Position numbers and translations under genes: made by a program. Below the pieces are notes generated by a model. The model was not told the DNA's origin. It did not search any database and was given only the letters and a program-made list of their open reading frames with translations. A stretch of 64,000 bases of DNA, from positions 1-64,000 of the forward strand of contig NW_020825289.1 of assembly GCF_003286085.1 (NCBI RefSeq), given 5' to 3'. Position 1 is the first letter of the stretch. Each line of letters starts with the position of its first letter. Of the stretch, positions 9,948-21,892 are shown piece by piece. The stretch comes from Drosophila persimilis (lineage: Eukaryota > Arthropoda > Insecta > Diptera > Drosophilidae).

Positions 9948-10484
9948 TATTCTGTAAGATTAATCTGTAATCACCCTGTTGAGCACAACGGCATCACAAT
10001 TAACTTCACCGAAGACGAAAAATTGCCGACGGTGGTAACCATGTTACAGCTATCGGAAACTGCGCTACCACTCTTACAACAAAATTCTGTAAAAAACTTC
10101 CCTACACAACTTGTGCGCAGCAATTACAGGTGTCATCGCGCACTGTCCAACTCGGCCCAGCCATCTCGAACCTGTAACACGCATCGATGATGGCATAATC
10201 ATCATAAACGACATAGTGGATACAATCGATAAACAGAACTACACGAGGAAGTCTCCAGGATCAACAGTATCCACATTCCTCGACATAACAAACCATGAAG
10301 ACGTACCGAGCTTGCCGTACTTATAAAGGTTAAGTATGGAAACTTACGACACATCGACCAACTGGAATCAGGACTCGTAAGAAGACCGATAATATCTGGA
10401 TTGGCTCCGAGAAACAGACGCCAACGTGACCTCCAAGTGCTAATTGACGGCTTAAAGGAATCCGAGGACGTCTTCCACTTAAGT
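9948..10484 (+). pseudogene. env: Env remnant of G1, downstream part
   Basis: Continuation of the errantivirus-type third ORF after the nested insertion. Open stretches include NGITINFTEDEKLPTVVTML near 9985-10045, a frame near 10180-10320 with DDGIIIINDIVDTID, and a final frame near 10330-10490 with RQRDLQVLIDGLKE running up to the polypurine tract. They lie in different phases, so the gene is broken several times. Placement just before the 3' LTR fits the C-terminal part of an envelope protein. A transmembrane segment is not clearly seen. The ATG frame at 10111-10326 is part of this debris, not a separate gene. Confidence 0.55.
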
Positions 10485-10492
10485 GAAGGAGG
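10482..10492 (+). promoter_or_regulatory. Polypurine tract of G1
   Basis: AGTGAAGGAGG, a near-pure purine run, ends at the start of the 3' LTR (AGTTAAC at 10493). Confidence 0.75.
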
Positions 10493-10687
10493 AGTTAACA
10501 CAATCGATCGAAAAAATATATAAAAACAAGATCAGCCGTTATACAGGGGATGTTGCCCAGCGACACCGGAGTTTTGGGTACGCAACAATGTTGCAGAACG
10601 AGCAGTGAGCGTCGGGAGTGCTGGGAACTTACTTGTATCTCAATCCGAATAAATAAAATAAAAATTGAAAGAAATAAAATTAAAATT
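10493..10687 (+). repeat. 3' LTR of G1 (195 bp)
   Basis: Begins AGTTAACACAATCGATCG and matches the 5' LTR through the A/T-rich end. It lacks about 55 bp present in the 5' LTR; the dinucleotide TA borders the missing segment on both sides in the longer copy. It is followed by the target duplication TGTA at 10688-10691. Confidence 0.88.
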
Positions 10688-13600
10688 TGTATTTTGTCAG
10701 CCGAGATAAGATGTCCGCCAGGGGATATAAATTTCCCGCCGACGGAGGTCAATGTTCTGCCAGCGGAGATAAGTTTTCTGCCAGCGGAGAAACGTAGTTC
10801 GTCAGCAGAGATAAGTTGTCCGGCAGCGAAGATAAGATGTCTGTTATCGGAGAAAAGTTTTCCGCCAGTGGAGAGACGTATTTCGTTAGCAGAGATAAGC
10901 TGTCCGGCATGGGATATAAATTTCCCACCGCCGGAGATAAGTTTTCTGCCAGCGTAGAGACGTATTTTGACAGCAGAGATAAGTTGTCCGGCAGGGGATA
11001 TAGATTTCCCGCCAACGGAAGTAAGTTTTCCGCCAGTGGAGAGACGTATTTCGTTAGCAGAGATAAGCTGTCCGGCATGGGATATAAATTTCCCACCGCC
11101 GGAGATAAGTTTTCTGCCAGCGTAGAAACGTATTTTGACAGCAGAGATAAGTTGTCCGGCAGGGGATATAGATTTCCCGCCACCGGAAGTAAGTTTTCCG
11201 CCAGTGGAGAGACGTATTTCGTTAGCAGAGATAAGCTGTCCGGAATGGGATATAAATTTCCCGCCACCTTAAATAAGTTTTCTGCCAGCGGAGAGATGTA
11301 TTTTGTCAGCCGAGATAAGATTTCCGGCAGGGGATATAAATTTCCCGCCCCCGGAGGTAAATGTTCTGCCAGCGGAGATTAGTTTTCTGCCGGCGGAGAA
11401 ACGTAATTCGTCAGCGGGGATATATTGTCCGTCAGGGGATGTAAATTTCCCGCCGTCGGAGATAAGATTTCTGCCCGTGGAGAATCGTAGTTCGTCAGCG
11501 GAAATAAATTGTCTGCCAGCGGAGATAAATTGTCTGCCAGCAGAGATAAGTTGTCCGGCAGGGGATATATATTTCCCGCCACCGGAGATAAGTTTTCCGC
11601 CAGCGGAGAGACGTATTTTGTTAGCAGAGATAAGATGTCCGACAGGGGATATAGATTACCCGCCGCCGGAGGTAAATGTTCTACCAGCGGAGATTAGTTT
11701 TCTGCCGGCGGAGAAACGTAATTCGTCAGCGGGGATAAATTATCCGTCAGGGGATGTAAATTTCCCGCCGTCGGAGATAAGTTTTCCGCCAGTGGAGAGA
11801 CGTATTTCGTCTGCAGAGATAAGTTTTCCGGCAGGGGATATATATTTCCCGCCACCTTAAATAAGTTTTCCGCAGGCGGAGAGACGTACTTCGTTAGCAG
11901 AGATAAGTTGTCAGGCCGGGGATATAATGTTCTCGCCGCCGAAGATAAGTTTTCTGCAAGCGGAGAGACTTATTTCGTCAGCAGAGATAAGTTTTCTGCA
12001 AGCGGAGAGACTTATTTCGTCAGCAGAGATAAGTTGTCCGGCAGGGGATATATATTTCCCGCCACGAGAAATAAGTTTTCCGCCAGCGGAGAGACGTATT
12101 TCGTTAGCAGAGATAAGCTGTCCGGCAGGGGATATAAATTTCCCGCCACCAGAACTAAGTTTTCTGTCAGCGGAGAGATGTATTTTGTCAGCCGAGATAA
12201 GATTTCCGGCAGGGGATATAAATTTCCCGCCCCCGGAGGTAAATGTTCTGCCAGCGGAGATTAGTTTTCTGCCGGCGGAGAAACGTAATTCGTCAGCGGG
12301 GATATATTGTCCGTCAGGGGATGTAAATTTCCCGCCGTCGGAGATAAGATTTCTGCCCGTGGAGAATCGTAGTTCGTCAGCGGAAATAAATTGTCTGCCA
12401 GCGGAGATAAGTTGTCCGCCAGCGGATATAGATTTCCCGGCACCGGAAATAAGTTTTCCGCCAGCGGAGAGACGTATTTCGTAAGCAGAGATAAGTTGTC
12501 TGGCAGGGGATATTGATTTCCCGCCGCCGGAGATAAGTTTTCTGCCAGCGTAGAGACGTATTTCGTCTGCAGAGATAAGTTGTCCGACAGGGGATATATA
12601 TTTCCCGCCACCTTAAATAAGTTTTCCGCAGGCGGAGAGACGTATTTCGTTAGCAGAGATAAGTTGTCAGGCCGGGGATATAATGTTCTCGCCGCCGGAG
12701 GTAAATGTTCTTCCAGCGGAAATTAGTTTTCTGCCGGCGGAGAAACGTAATTCGTCAGCGGGGATAAATTATCCGTCAGGGGATATAGATTTCCCGCCGC
12801 CGGAGATAAGTTTTCTGCCAGCGTAGAGACGTATTTCGTCTGCAGAGATAAGTTGTCCGACAAGGGATATATATTTCCCGCCACCTTAAATAAGTTTTCT
12901 GCAAGCGGAGAGACTTATTTCGTCAGCAGAGATAAGTTTTCTGCAAGCGGAGAGACTTATTTCGTCAGCAGAGATAAGTTGTCCGGCAGGGGATATATAT
13001 TTCCCGCCACGAGAAGTAAGTTTTCCGCCAGTGGAGAGACGTATTTCGTTAGCAGAGATAAGCTGTCCGGCAGGGGATATAAATTTCCCACCGCCGGAGA
13101 TAAGTTTTCTGCCAGCGTAGAGACGTTTTTTGTCAGCAGATATAAGTTGTCCGGCAGGGGATATAGATTTCCCGCCACCGGAAGTAAGTTTTCTGCCAGC
13201 GCAGAGATGTATTTTGTCAGCCGAGATAAGATGTCCGGCAGGGGATATAAATTTCCCGCCCCCGGAGGTAAATGTTTTGCCAGCGGAGATTAGTTTTCTG
13301 CCGGCGGAGAAACGTAATTCGTCAGCGGGGATATATTGTCCGTCAGGGGATGTAAATTTCCCGCCGTCGGAGATAAGATTTCTGCCCGTGGAGAATCGTA
13401 GTTCGTCAGCGGAAATAAATTGTCTTCCAGCGGAGATAAGTTGTCCGCCAGCGGATATAGATTTCCCGGCACCGGAAATAAGTTTTCGGCCAGCGAAGAG
13501 ACGTATTTCGTTAGCAGAGATATGCTGTCCGGCAGGGGATATAAATTTCCCACCGCCGGAGATAAGTTTTCTGCCAGCGTAGAGACGTATTTCGTCAGCA

Positions 13601-14289
13601 GAGATAAGTTGTCCGGCAGGGGATATATATTTCCCGCCACCGGAGATAAGTTTTCCGCCAGCGGAGAGACGTATTTTGTTAGCAGAGATAAGATGTCCGG
13701 CAGGGGATATAGATTTCCCGCCGCCGGAGGTAAATGTTCTGCCAGCGGAGATTAGTTTTCTGCCGGCGGAGAAACATAATTCGTCAGCGGGGAGAAATTA
13801 TCCGTCAGGGGATGTAAATTTCCCGCCGTCGGAGATAAGTTTTCCGCCAGTGGAGAGACGTATTTCGTTAGCAGAGATAAGCTGTCCGGCAGGGGATATA
13901 AATTTCCCACCGCCGGAGATAAGTTTTCTGCCAGCGTAGATACGTATTTTGTCAGCAGAGATAAGTTGTCTGGCAGGGGATATAGATTTCCCGCCACCGG
14001 AAGTAAGTTTTCTGCCAGCGGAGAGATGTATTTTGTCAGCCGAGATAAGATTTCCTTCAGGGAATATAAATTTCCCGCCTCCGGAGGTAAATGTTCTGCA
14101 AGCGGAGATTAGTTTTCTGCCGGCGGAGAAACGTAATTCGTCAGCGGGGATATATTGTCCGTCAGGGGATGTAAATTTCCCGCCGTCGGAGATAAGATTT
14201 CTGCCCGTGGAGAATCGTAGTTCGTCAGCGGAGATACATTGTCTGCCAGCGGAGATAAGTTTCCCGCCAGCGGATATAGATTTCCCGGC

Positions 14290-17020
14290 ACCGGAAATAA
14301 GTTTTCCGCCAGTGGAGAGACGTATTTCGTTAGCAGAGATAAGCTGTCCGGCATGGGATATAAATTTCCCACCGCCGGAGATAAGTTTTCTGCCAGCGTA
14401 GAGATATATTTTGTCAGCCGAGATAAGATTTCCGGCAGGGGATATAAATTTCCCGCCCCCGGAGGTAAATTTTCTGCCAGCGGAGATTAGTTTTCTGCCG
14501 GCGGAGAAACGTAATTCGTCAGCGGGGATAAACTATCCGTCAGGGGATGTAAATTTCCCGCCGTCGGAGATAAGTTTTCCGCCAGTGGAGAGACGTATTT
14601 CGTTAGCAGAGATAAGCTGTCCGGCAGGGGATATAAATTTCCCACCGCCGGAGATAAGTTTTCTGCCAGCGTAGATACGTATTTTGTCAGCAGAGATAAG
14701 TTGTCCGGCAGGGGATATATATTTCCCGCCACCGGAGATAAGTTTTCCGCCAGCGGAGAGACGTATTTTGTTAGCAGAGATAAGATGTCCGGCAGGGGAT
14801 ATAGATTTCCCGCCACCTTAAATAAGTTTTCCGCAGGCGGAGAGACGTATTTCGTTAGCAGAGATAAGTTGTCAGGCCGGGGATATAATGTTCTCGCCGC
14901 CGAAGATAAGTTTTCTGCAAGCGGAGAGACTTATTTCGTCAGCAGAGATAAGTTTTCTGCAAGCGGAGAGACTTATTTCGTCAGCAGAGATAAGTTGTCC
15001 GGCAGGGGATATATATTTCCCGCCACGAGAAATAAGTTTTCCGCCAGCGGAGAGACGTATTTCGTTAGCAGAGATAAGCTGTCCGGCAGGGGATATAAAT
15101 TTCCCGCCGCCGGAGGTAAATGTTCTGCCACTAGAGATAAGTTTTCTGCCGGCGGAGGAACGTAGTTCGTCTGCGGAGATAAGTTGTCCGGCAGGGGATA
15201 TAAATTTCCCACCGCCGGAGATAAGTTTTCTGCCAGCGTAGATACGTATTTTGTCAGCAGAGATAAGTTGTCTGGCAGGGGATATAGATTTCCCGCCACC
15301 GGAAGTAAGTTTTCTGCCAGCGGAGAGATGTATTTTGTCAGCCGAGATAAGATTTCCGGCAGGGGATATAAATTTCCCGCCCCCGGAGGTAAATGTTCTG
15401 CCAGCGGAGATTAGTTTTCTGCCGGCGGAGAAACGTAATTCGTCAGCGGGGATATATTGTCCGTCAGGGGATGTAAATTTCCCACCGTCGGAGATAAGAT
15501 TTCTGCCCGTGGAGATTCGTAGTTCGTCAGCGGAGATACATTGTCTGCCAGCGGAGATAAGTTGTCCGCCAGCGGATATAGATTTCCCAGTACCGGAAAT
15601 AAGTTTTCCTCCAACGGAGAGACGTATTTCGTAAGCAGAGATAAGTTGTCTGGCAGGGGATATAGATTTCCCGCCGCCGGAGATAAGTTTTCTGCCAGCG
15701 TAGAGACGTATTTTGTCTGCAGAGATAAGTTGTCCGGCAGGGGATATAGATTTCCCGCCACCGGAAGTAAGTTTTCCGCCAGCGGAGAGACGTATTTCGT
15801 TAGCAGAGATAAGCTGTCCGGCAGGGGATATAAATTTCCCGCCGCCGGAAGTAAATGTTCTGCCAGCGTAGAGACGTATTTCGTCTGCGGAGATAAGTTG
15901 TCCGGCAGGGGATATAGATTTCCCGACACCGGAAGTAAGTTTTCCGCCAGTGGAGAGACGTATTTCGTTAGCAGAGATAAGTTTTCTGCAAGCGGAGAGA
16001 CGTATTTCGTCAGCAGAGATAAGTTGTCCGGTAGGGGATATAGATTTCCCGCCACCGGAAATAAGTTTTCCGCCAGCGGAGAGATGTATTTCGTCAGCAG
16101 AGATAAGTTTTCTGCAAGCGGAGAGACGTATTTCGTCAGCAGAGATAAGTTGTCCGGTAGGGGATATAGATTTCCCGCCACCGGAAATAAGTTTTCCGCC
16201 AGCGGAGATAAGTTTTCTGCCAGCGTAGAGACGTATTTTGTCTGCAGAGATAAGTTGTCCGGCAGGGGATATAGATTTCCCGCCGCCGGAAGTAAGTTTT
16301 CCGCCATCGGAGAGACATATTTCGTTAGCAGAGATAAGCTGTCCGTCAGGGGATATAAATTTCCCGCCGCCGGAAGTAAATGTTCTGCCAGCGTAGAGAC
16401 GTATTTCGTCTGCGGAGATAAGTTGTCCGGCAGGGGATATAGATTTCCCGACACCGGAAGTAAGTTTTCCGCCAGTGGAGAGACGTATTTCGTTAGCAGA
16501 GATAAGTTTTCTGCAAGCGGAGAGACGTATTTCGTCAGCAGAGATAAGTTGTCCGGTAGGGGATATAGATTTCCCGCCACCGGAAATAAGTTTTCCGCCA
16601 GCGGAGAGATGTATTTCGTCAGCAGAGATAAGTTTTCTGCAAGCGGAGAGACGTATTTTGTTAGCAGAGATAAGATGTCCGGCAGGGGATATAGATTTCC
16701 CGCCGCCGGAGGTAAATGTTCTGCCAGCGGAGATTAGTTTTCTGCCGGCGGAGAAACGTAATTCGTCAGCGGGGATAAATTATCCGTCAGGAGATGTAAA
16801 TTTCCCGCCGTCGGAGATAAGATTTCTGCCAGTGGAGAATCGTAGTTCGGCAGCGGAGATAAATTGTCTGCCAGCGGAGATAAGTTGTCCGCCAGCGGAT
16901 ATAGATTTCCCAGCACCGGAAACAAGTTTTCCTCCAACGGAGAGACGTGTTTCGTAAGCAGAGATAAGTTGTCTGGCAGGTGATATAGATTTCCCGCCGC
17001 CGGAGATAAGTTTTCCGTCA
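14290..17020 (+). repeat. Segmental duplication within satellite, copy 1 (partner 19162-21892)
   Basis: About 2.7 kb that recurs 4872 bp downstream with only scattered substitutions. Rare variant monomers occur in the same order in both copies, for example AATGTTCTCGCCGCCGAAGA at 14888 and 19760 and the doubled GCAAGCGGAGAGACTTATTT. The offset equals 232 monomers or exactly 58 units of 84 bp. Edges are approximate. Confidence 0.85.
15841..16890 (+). repeat. 525-bp tandem duplication (25 monomers)
   Basis: Units at 15841 and 16366 begin the same series (GGAAGTAAATGTTCTGCCAG, then a monomer with the rare TTTCCCGACACCGG). The offset is 525 bp, or 25 x 21. The 4872-bp duplicate (20713 onward) carries the same structure, so this event is older than the larger duplication. 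The right edge is approximate. Confidence 0.75.
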
Positions 17021-17360
17021 GCGGAGAGACGTATTTCGTTAGCAGAGATAAGTTGTCATGCCGGGGATATAATGTTCTCGCCGCCGAAGATAAGTTTTCT
17101 GCAAGCGGAGAGACTTATTTCGTCAGCAGAGATAAGTTTTCTGCAAGCGGAGAGACGTATTTCGTCAGCAGAGATAAGTTGTCCGGTAGGGGATATAGAT
17201 TTCCCGCCACCGAAAATAAGTTTTCCGCCAGCGGAGAGACGTATTTTGTTAGCAGAGATAAGATGTCTGGCAGGGGATATAGATTTCCCGCCGCCGGAGG
17301 TAAATGTTCTGCCAGCGGAGATTAGTTTTCTGCCGGCGGAGAAACGTAATTCGTCAGCGG

Positions 17361-18620
17361 GGATAAATTATCCGTCAGGAGATGTAAATTTCCCGCCGTC
17401 GGAGATAAGATTTCTGCCAGTGGAGAATCGTAGTTCGTCAGCGGAGATAAATTGTCTGCCAGCGGAGATAAGTTGTCCGCCAGCGGATATAGATTTCCCA
17501 GCACCGGAAACAAGTTTTCCTCCAACGGAGAGACGTGTTTCGTAAGCAGAGATAAGTTGTCTGGCAGGTGATATATATTTCCCGCCGCCGGAGATAAGTT
17601 TTCTGCCAGCGTAGAGACGTATTTCGTTAGCAGAGATAAGCTGTCCGTCAGGGAATATGAATTTCCCGCCACCTGAGGTAAATGTTCTGCCAGCGGAGAT
17701 TAGTTTTCTGCCGGCGGAGAAACGGATCTCGTCAGCGGAAATAAAATGTCCGCCAGCGGATATAAGATGTCTGTCTGCGGAGAAAAGTTTTCCGCCAGCA
17801 GTTATAATTTTACCGCCACCGCAGATAAGTTTTCCGCCAGCGGAGAGATGTATTTTGTCAGCCGAGATAAGATATCCGGCAGGGGATATAAATTTCCCGC
17901 CACCGGAAATAAGTTTTCCGACAGCGGAGAGATGTATTTCGTCAGCAGAGATAAGTTTTCTGCAAGCGGAGGAACGTAGTTCGTCTGCGGAGATAAATTA
18001 TCCGTCAGGAGATGTAAATTTCCCGCCGTCGGAGATAAGATTTCTGCCAGTGGAGAATCGTAGTTCGTCAGCGGAGATAAATTGTCTGCCAGCGGAGATA
18101 AGTTGTCCGCCAGCGGATATAGATTTCCCAGCACCGGAAACAAGTTTTCCTCCAACGGAGAGACGTGTTTCGTAAGCAGAGATAAGTTGTCTGGCAGGTG
18201 ATATATATTTCCCGCCGCCGGAGATAAGTTTTCTGCCAGCGTAGAGACGTATTTCGTTAGCAGAGATAAGCTGTCCGTCAGGGAATATGAATTTCCCGCC
18301 ACCTGAGGTAAATGTTCTGCCAGCGGAGATTAGTTTTCTGCCGGCGGAGAAACGGATCTCGTCAGCGGAAATAAAATGTCCGCCAGCGGATATAAGATGT
18401 CTGTCTGCGGAGAAAAGTTTTCCGCCAGCAGTTATAATTTTACCGCCACCGCAGATAAGTTTTCCGCCAGCGGAGAGATGTATTTTGTCAGCCGAGATAA
18501 GATATCCGGCAGGGGATATAAATTTCCCGCCACCGGAAATAAGTTTTCCGACAGCGGAGAGATGTATTTCGTCAGCAGAGATAAGTTTTCTGCAAGCGGA
18601 GGAACGTAGTTCGTCTGCGG
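17361..18620 (+). repeat. 630-bp tandem duplication (two copies)
   Basis: 17361-17990 and 17991-18620 are near-identical. Both carry rare variants such as GATAAATTATCCGTCAGGAG, the A-rich ATAAAATGTCCGCCAGCGGA and GTTATAATTTTACCGCCACC. 630 is 30 x 21. A related copy lies near 23240-23880, offset 5880 and 5250 bp, also multiples of 21. Confidence 0.85.
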
Positions 18621-19161
18621 AGATAAGTTGTCCGGCATGGGATATATATTTCCCGCCACCGGAAATTAGTTTTCCGCCAGCGGAGAGACGTATTTTGTCA
18701 GCAGAGATAAGTTGTCTGGCAGGGGATATAGATTTCCCGCCACCGGAAGTAAGTTTTCCGCCAGCGGAGAGACGTATTTCGTTAGCAGAGATAAGCTGTC
18801 CGGCAGGGGATATAAATTTCCCGCCGCCGGAAGTAAATGTTCTGCCAGCGGAGATCAGTTTTGTGCCGGCGGAGAAACGTAGCTCGTCAGCGGAAATAAA
18901 ATGTCCGCCAGCGCAGATAAGATGTCTGTCAGCGGAGAAAAGTTTTCCGCCAGCATATATAAATTTCCCGCCGCCGGAGATAAGTTTTCCGCCAGCGGAG
19001 AGACGTATTTCGTTAGCAGAGATAAGCTGTTCGGCAGGGGATATAAATTTCCCGCCGCCGGAGGTAAATGTTCTGCCAGCAGATATAAGTTTTCTGCAAG
19101 CGGGTAGACGGTTTTCGTCAGCAGAGATAAGTTGTCCGGCAGGGGATATATATTTCCCGCC

Positions 19162-21892
19162 ACCGGAAATAAGTTTTCCGCCAGCGGAGAGACGTATTTC
19201 GTTAGCAGAGATAAGCTGTCCGGCATGGGATATAAATTTCCCACCGCCGGAGATAAGTTTTCTTCCAGCGTAGAGATATATTTTGTCAGCCGAGATAAGA
19301 TTTCCGGCAGGGGATATAAATTTCCCGCCCCCGGAGGTAAATTTTCTGCCAGCGGAGATTAGTTTTCTGCCGGCGGAGAAACGTAATTCGTCAGCGGGGA
19401 TAAACTATCCGTCAGGGGATGTAAATTTCCCGCCGTCGGAGATAAGTTTTCCGCCAGTGGAGAGACGTATTTCGTTAGCAGAGATAAGCTGTCGGGCAGG
19501 GGATATAAATTTCCCACCGCCGGAGATAAGTTTTCTGCCAGCGTAGAGACGTATTTTGTCAGCAGAGATAAGTTGTCCGGCAGGGGATATATATTTCCCG
19601 CCACCGGAGATAAGTTTTCCGCCAGCGGAGAGACGTATTTTGTTAGCAGAGATAAGATGTCCGGCAGGGGATATAGATTTCCCGCCACCTTAAATAAGTT
19701 TTCCGCAGGCGGAGAGACGTATTTCGTTAGCAGAGATAAGTTGTCAGGCCGGGGATATAATGTTCTCGCCGCCGAAGATAAGTTTTCTGCAAGCGGAGAG
19801 ACTTATTTCGTCAGCAGAGATAAGTTTTCTGCAAGCGGAGAGACTTATTTCGTCAGCAGAGATAAGTTGTCCGGCAGGGGATATATATTTCCCGCCACGA
19901 GAAATAAGTTTTCCGCCAGCGGAGAGACGTATTTCGTTAGCAGAGATAAGCTGTCCGGCAGGGGATATAAATTTCCCGCCGCCGGAGGTAAATGTTCTGC
20001 CACCAGAGATAAGTTTTCTGCCGGCGGAGGAACGTAGTTCGTCTGCGGAGATAAGTTGTCCGGCAGGGGATATAAATTTCCCACCGCCGGAGATAAGTTT
20101 TCTGCCAGCGTAGATACGTATTTTGTCAGCAGAGATAAGTTGTCTGGCAGGGGATATAGATTTCCCGCCACCGGAAGTAAGTTTTCTGCCAGCGGAGAGA
20201 TGTATTTTGTCAGCCGAGATAAGATTTCCGGCAGGGGATATATATTTCCCGCCCCCGGAGGTAAATGTTCTGCCAGCGGAGATTAGTTTTCTGCCGGCGG
20301 AGAAACGTAATTCGTCAGCGGGGATATATTGTCCGTCAGGGGATGTAAATTTCCCACCGTCGGAGATAAGATTTCTGCCCGTGGAGATTCGTAGTTCGTC
20401 AGCGGAGATACATTGTCTGCCAGCGGAGATAAGTTGTCCGCCAGCGGATATAGATTTCCCAGTACCGGAAATAAGTTTTCCTCCAACGGAGAGACGTATT
20501 TCGTAAGCAGAGATAAGTTGTCTGGCAGGGGATATAGATTTCCCGCCGCCGGAGATAAGTTTTCTGCCAGCGTAGAGACGTATTTTGTCTGCAGAGATAA
20601 GTTGTCCGGCAGGGGATATAGATTTCCCGCCACCGGAAGTAAGTTTTCCGCCAGCGGAGAGACGTATTTCGTTAGCAGAGATAAGCTGTCCGGCAGGGGA
20701 TATAAATTTCCCGCCGCCGGAAGTAAATGTTCTGCCAGCGTAGAGACGTATTTCGTCTGCGGAGATAAGTTGTCCGGCAGGGGATATAGATTTCCCGACA
20801 CCGGAAGTAAGTTTTCCGCCAGTGGAGAGACGTATTTCGTTAGCAGAGATAAGTTTTCTGCAAGCGGAGAGACGTATTTCGTCAGCAGAGATAAGTTGTC
20901 CGGTAGGGGATATAGATTTCCCGCCACCGGAAATAAGTTTTCCGCCAGCGGAGAGATGTATTTCGTCAGCAGAGATAAGTTTTCTGCAAGCGGAGAGACG
21001 TATTTCGTCAGCAGAGATAAGTTGTCCGGTAGGGGATATAGATTTCCCGCCACCGGAAATAAGTTTTCCGCCAGCGGAGATAAGTTTTCTGCCAGCGTAG
21101 AGACGTATTTTGTCTGCAGAGATAAGTTGTCCGGCAGGGGATATAGATTTCCCGCCACCGGAAGTAAGTTTTCCGCCAGCGGAGAGACGTATTTCGTTAG
21201 CAGAGATAAGCTGTCCGGCAGGGGATATAAATTTCCCGCCGCCGGAAGTAAATGTTCTGCCAGCGTAGAGACGTATTTCGTCTGCGGAGATAAGTTGTCC
21301 GGCAGGGGATATAGATTTCCCGACACCGGAAGTAAGTTTTCCGCCAGTGGAGAGACGTATTTCGTTAGCAGAGATAAGTTTTCTGCAAGCGGAGAGACGT
21401 ATTTCGTCAGCAGAGATAAGTTGTCCGGTAGGGGATATAGATTTCCCGCCACCGGAAATAAGTTTTCCGCCAGCGGAGAGATGTATTTCGTCAGCAGAGA
21501 TAAGTTTTCTGCAAGCGGAGAGACGTATTTTGTTAGCAGAGATAAGATGTCCGGCAGGGGATATAGATTTCCCGCCGCCGGAGGTAAATGTTCTGCCAGC
21601 GGAGATTAGTTTTCTGCCGGCGGAGAAACGTAATTCGTCAGCGGGGATAAATTATCCGTCAGGAGATGTAAATTTCCCGCCGTCGGAGATAAGATTTCTG
21701 CCAGTGGAGAATCGTAGTTCGTCAGCGGAGATAAATTGTCTGCCAGCGGAGATAAGTTGTCCGCCAGCAGATATAGATTTCCCGGCACCGGAAACAAGTT
21801 TTCCTCCAACGGAGAGACGTGTTTCGTAAGCAGAGATAAGTTGTCTGGCAGGTGATATAGATTTCCCGCCGCCGGAGATAAGTTTTCTGCCA
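19162..21892 (+). repeat. Segmental duplication within satellite, copy 2 (partner 14290-17020)
   Basis: Second copy of the 2.7-kb block, in the same orientation. The copies diverge at about 17020/21892, where the monomer order changes. Confidence 0.85.

Larger units (their letters stand above)
3794..10687 (+). mobile_element. Gypsy/errantivirus-like LTR retrotransposon (element G1), with nested DINE-1-like insertion
   Basis: A complete but decayed provirus inserted into the satellite. It has two LTRs starting AGTTAA, a tRNA-Lys-type primer-binding site, gag, a canonical frameshift site, pol, env remnants and a polypurine tract. It is flanked by 4-bp direct repeats TGTA at 3790-3793 and 10688-10691. 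Joining the two flanks restores an ordinary satellite unit (GAGAGATGTATTTTGTCAGC, seen elsewhere near 17850). Gag without a zinc knuckle, a -1 gag/pol frameshift and env all fit the insect errantivirus branch of gypsy elements. The exact family name is not recognised. Pol and env are broken, so it is not autonomous as read. Confidence 0.93.

Noticed and set aside
10111..10326. Independent small gene of 71 codons
   Set aside because: It lies between the DINE-1-like insertion and the G1 polypurine tract, where env is expected, and reads as env debris with phase changes on both sides.
20413..21609. 398-codon plus-strand and 389-codon minus-strand frames (also at 15541-16737) as overlapping genes
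   Set aside because: Same satellite artefact. The two pairs are copies of one duplicated block, 4872 bp apart, with no promoter or non-repeat sequence around them.
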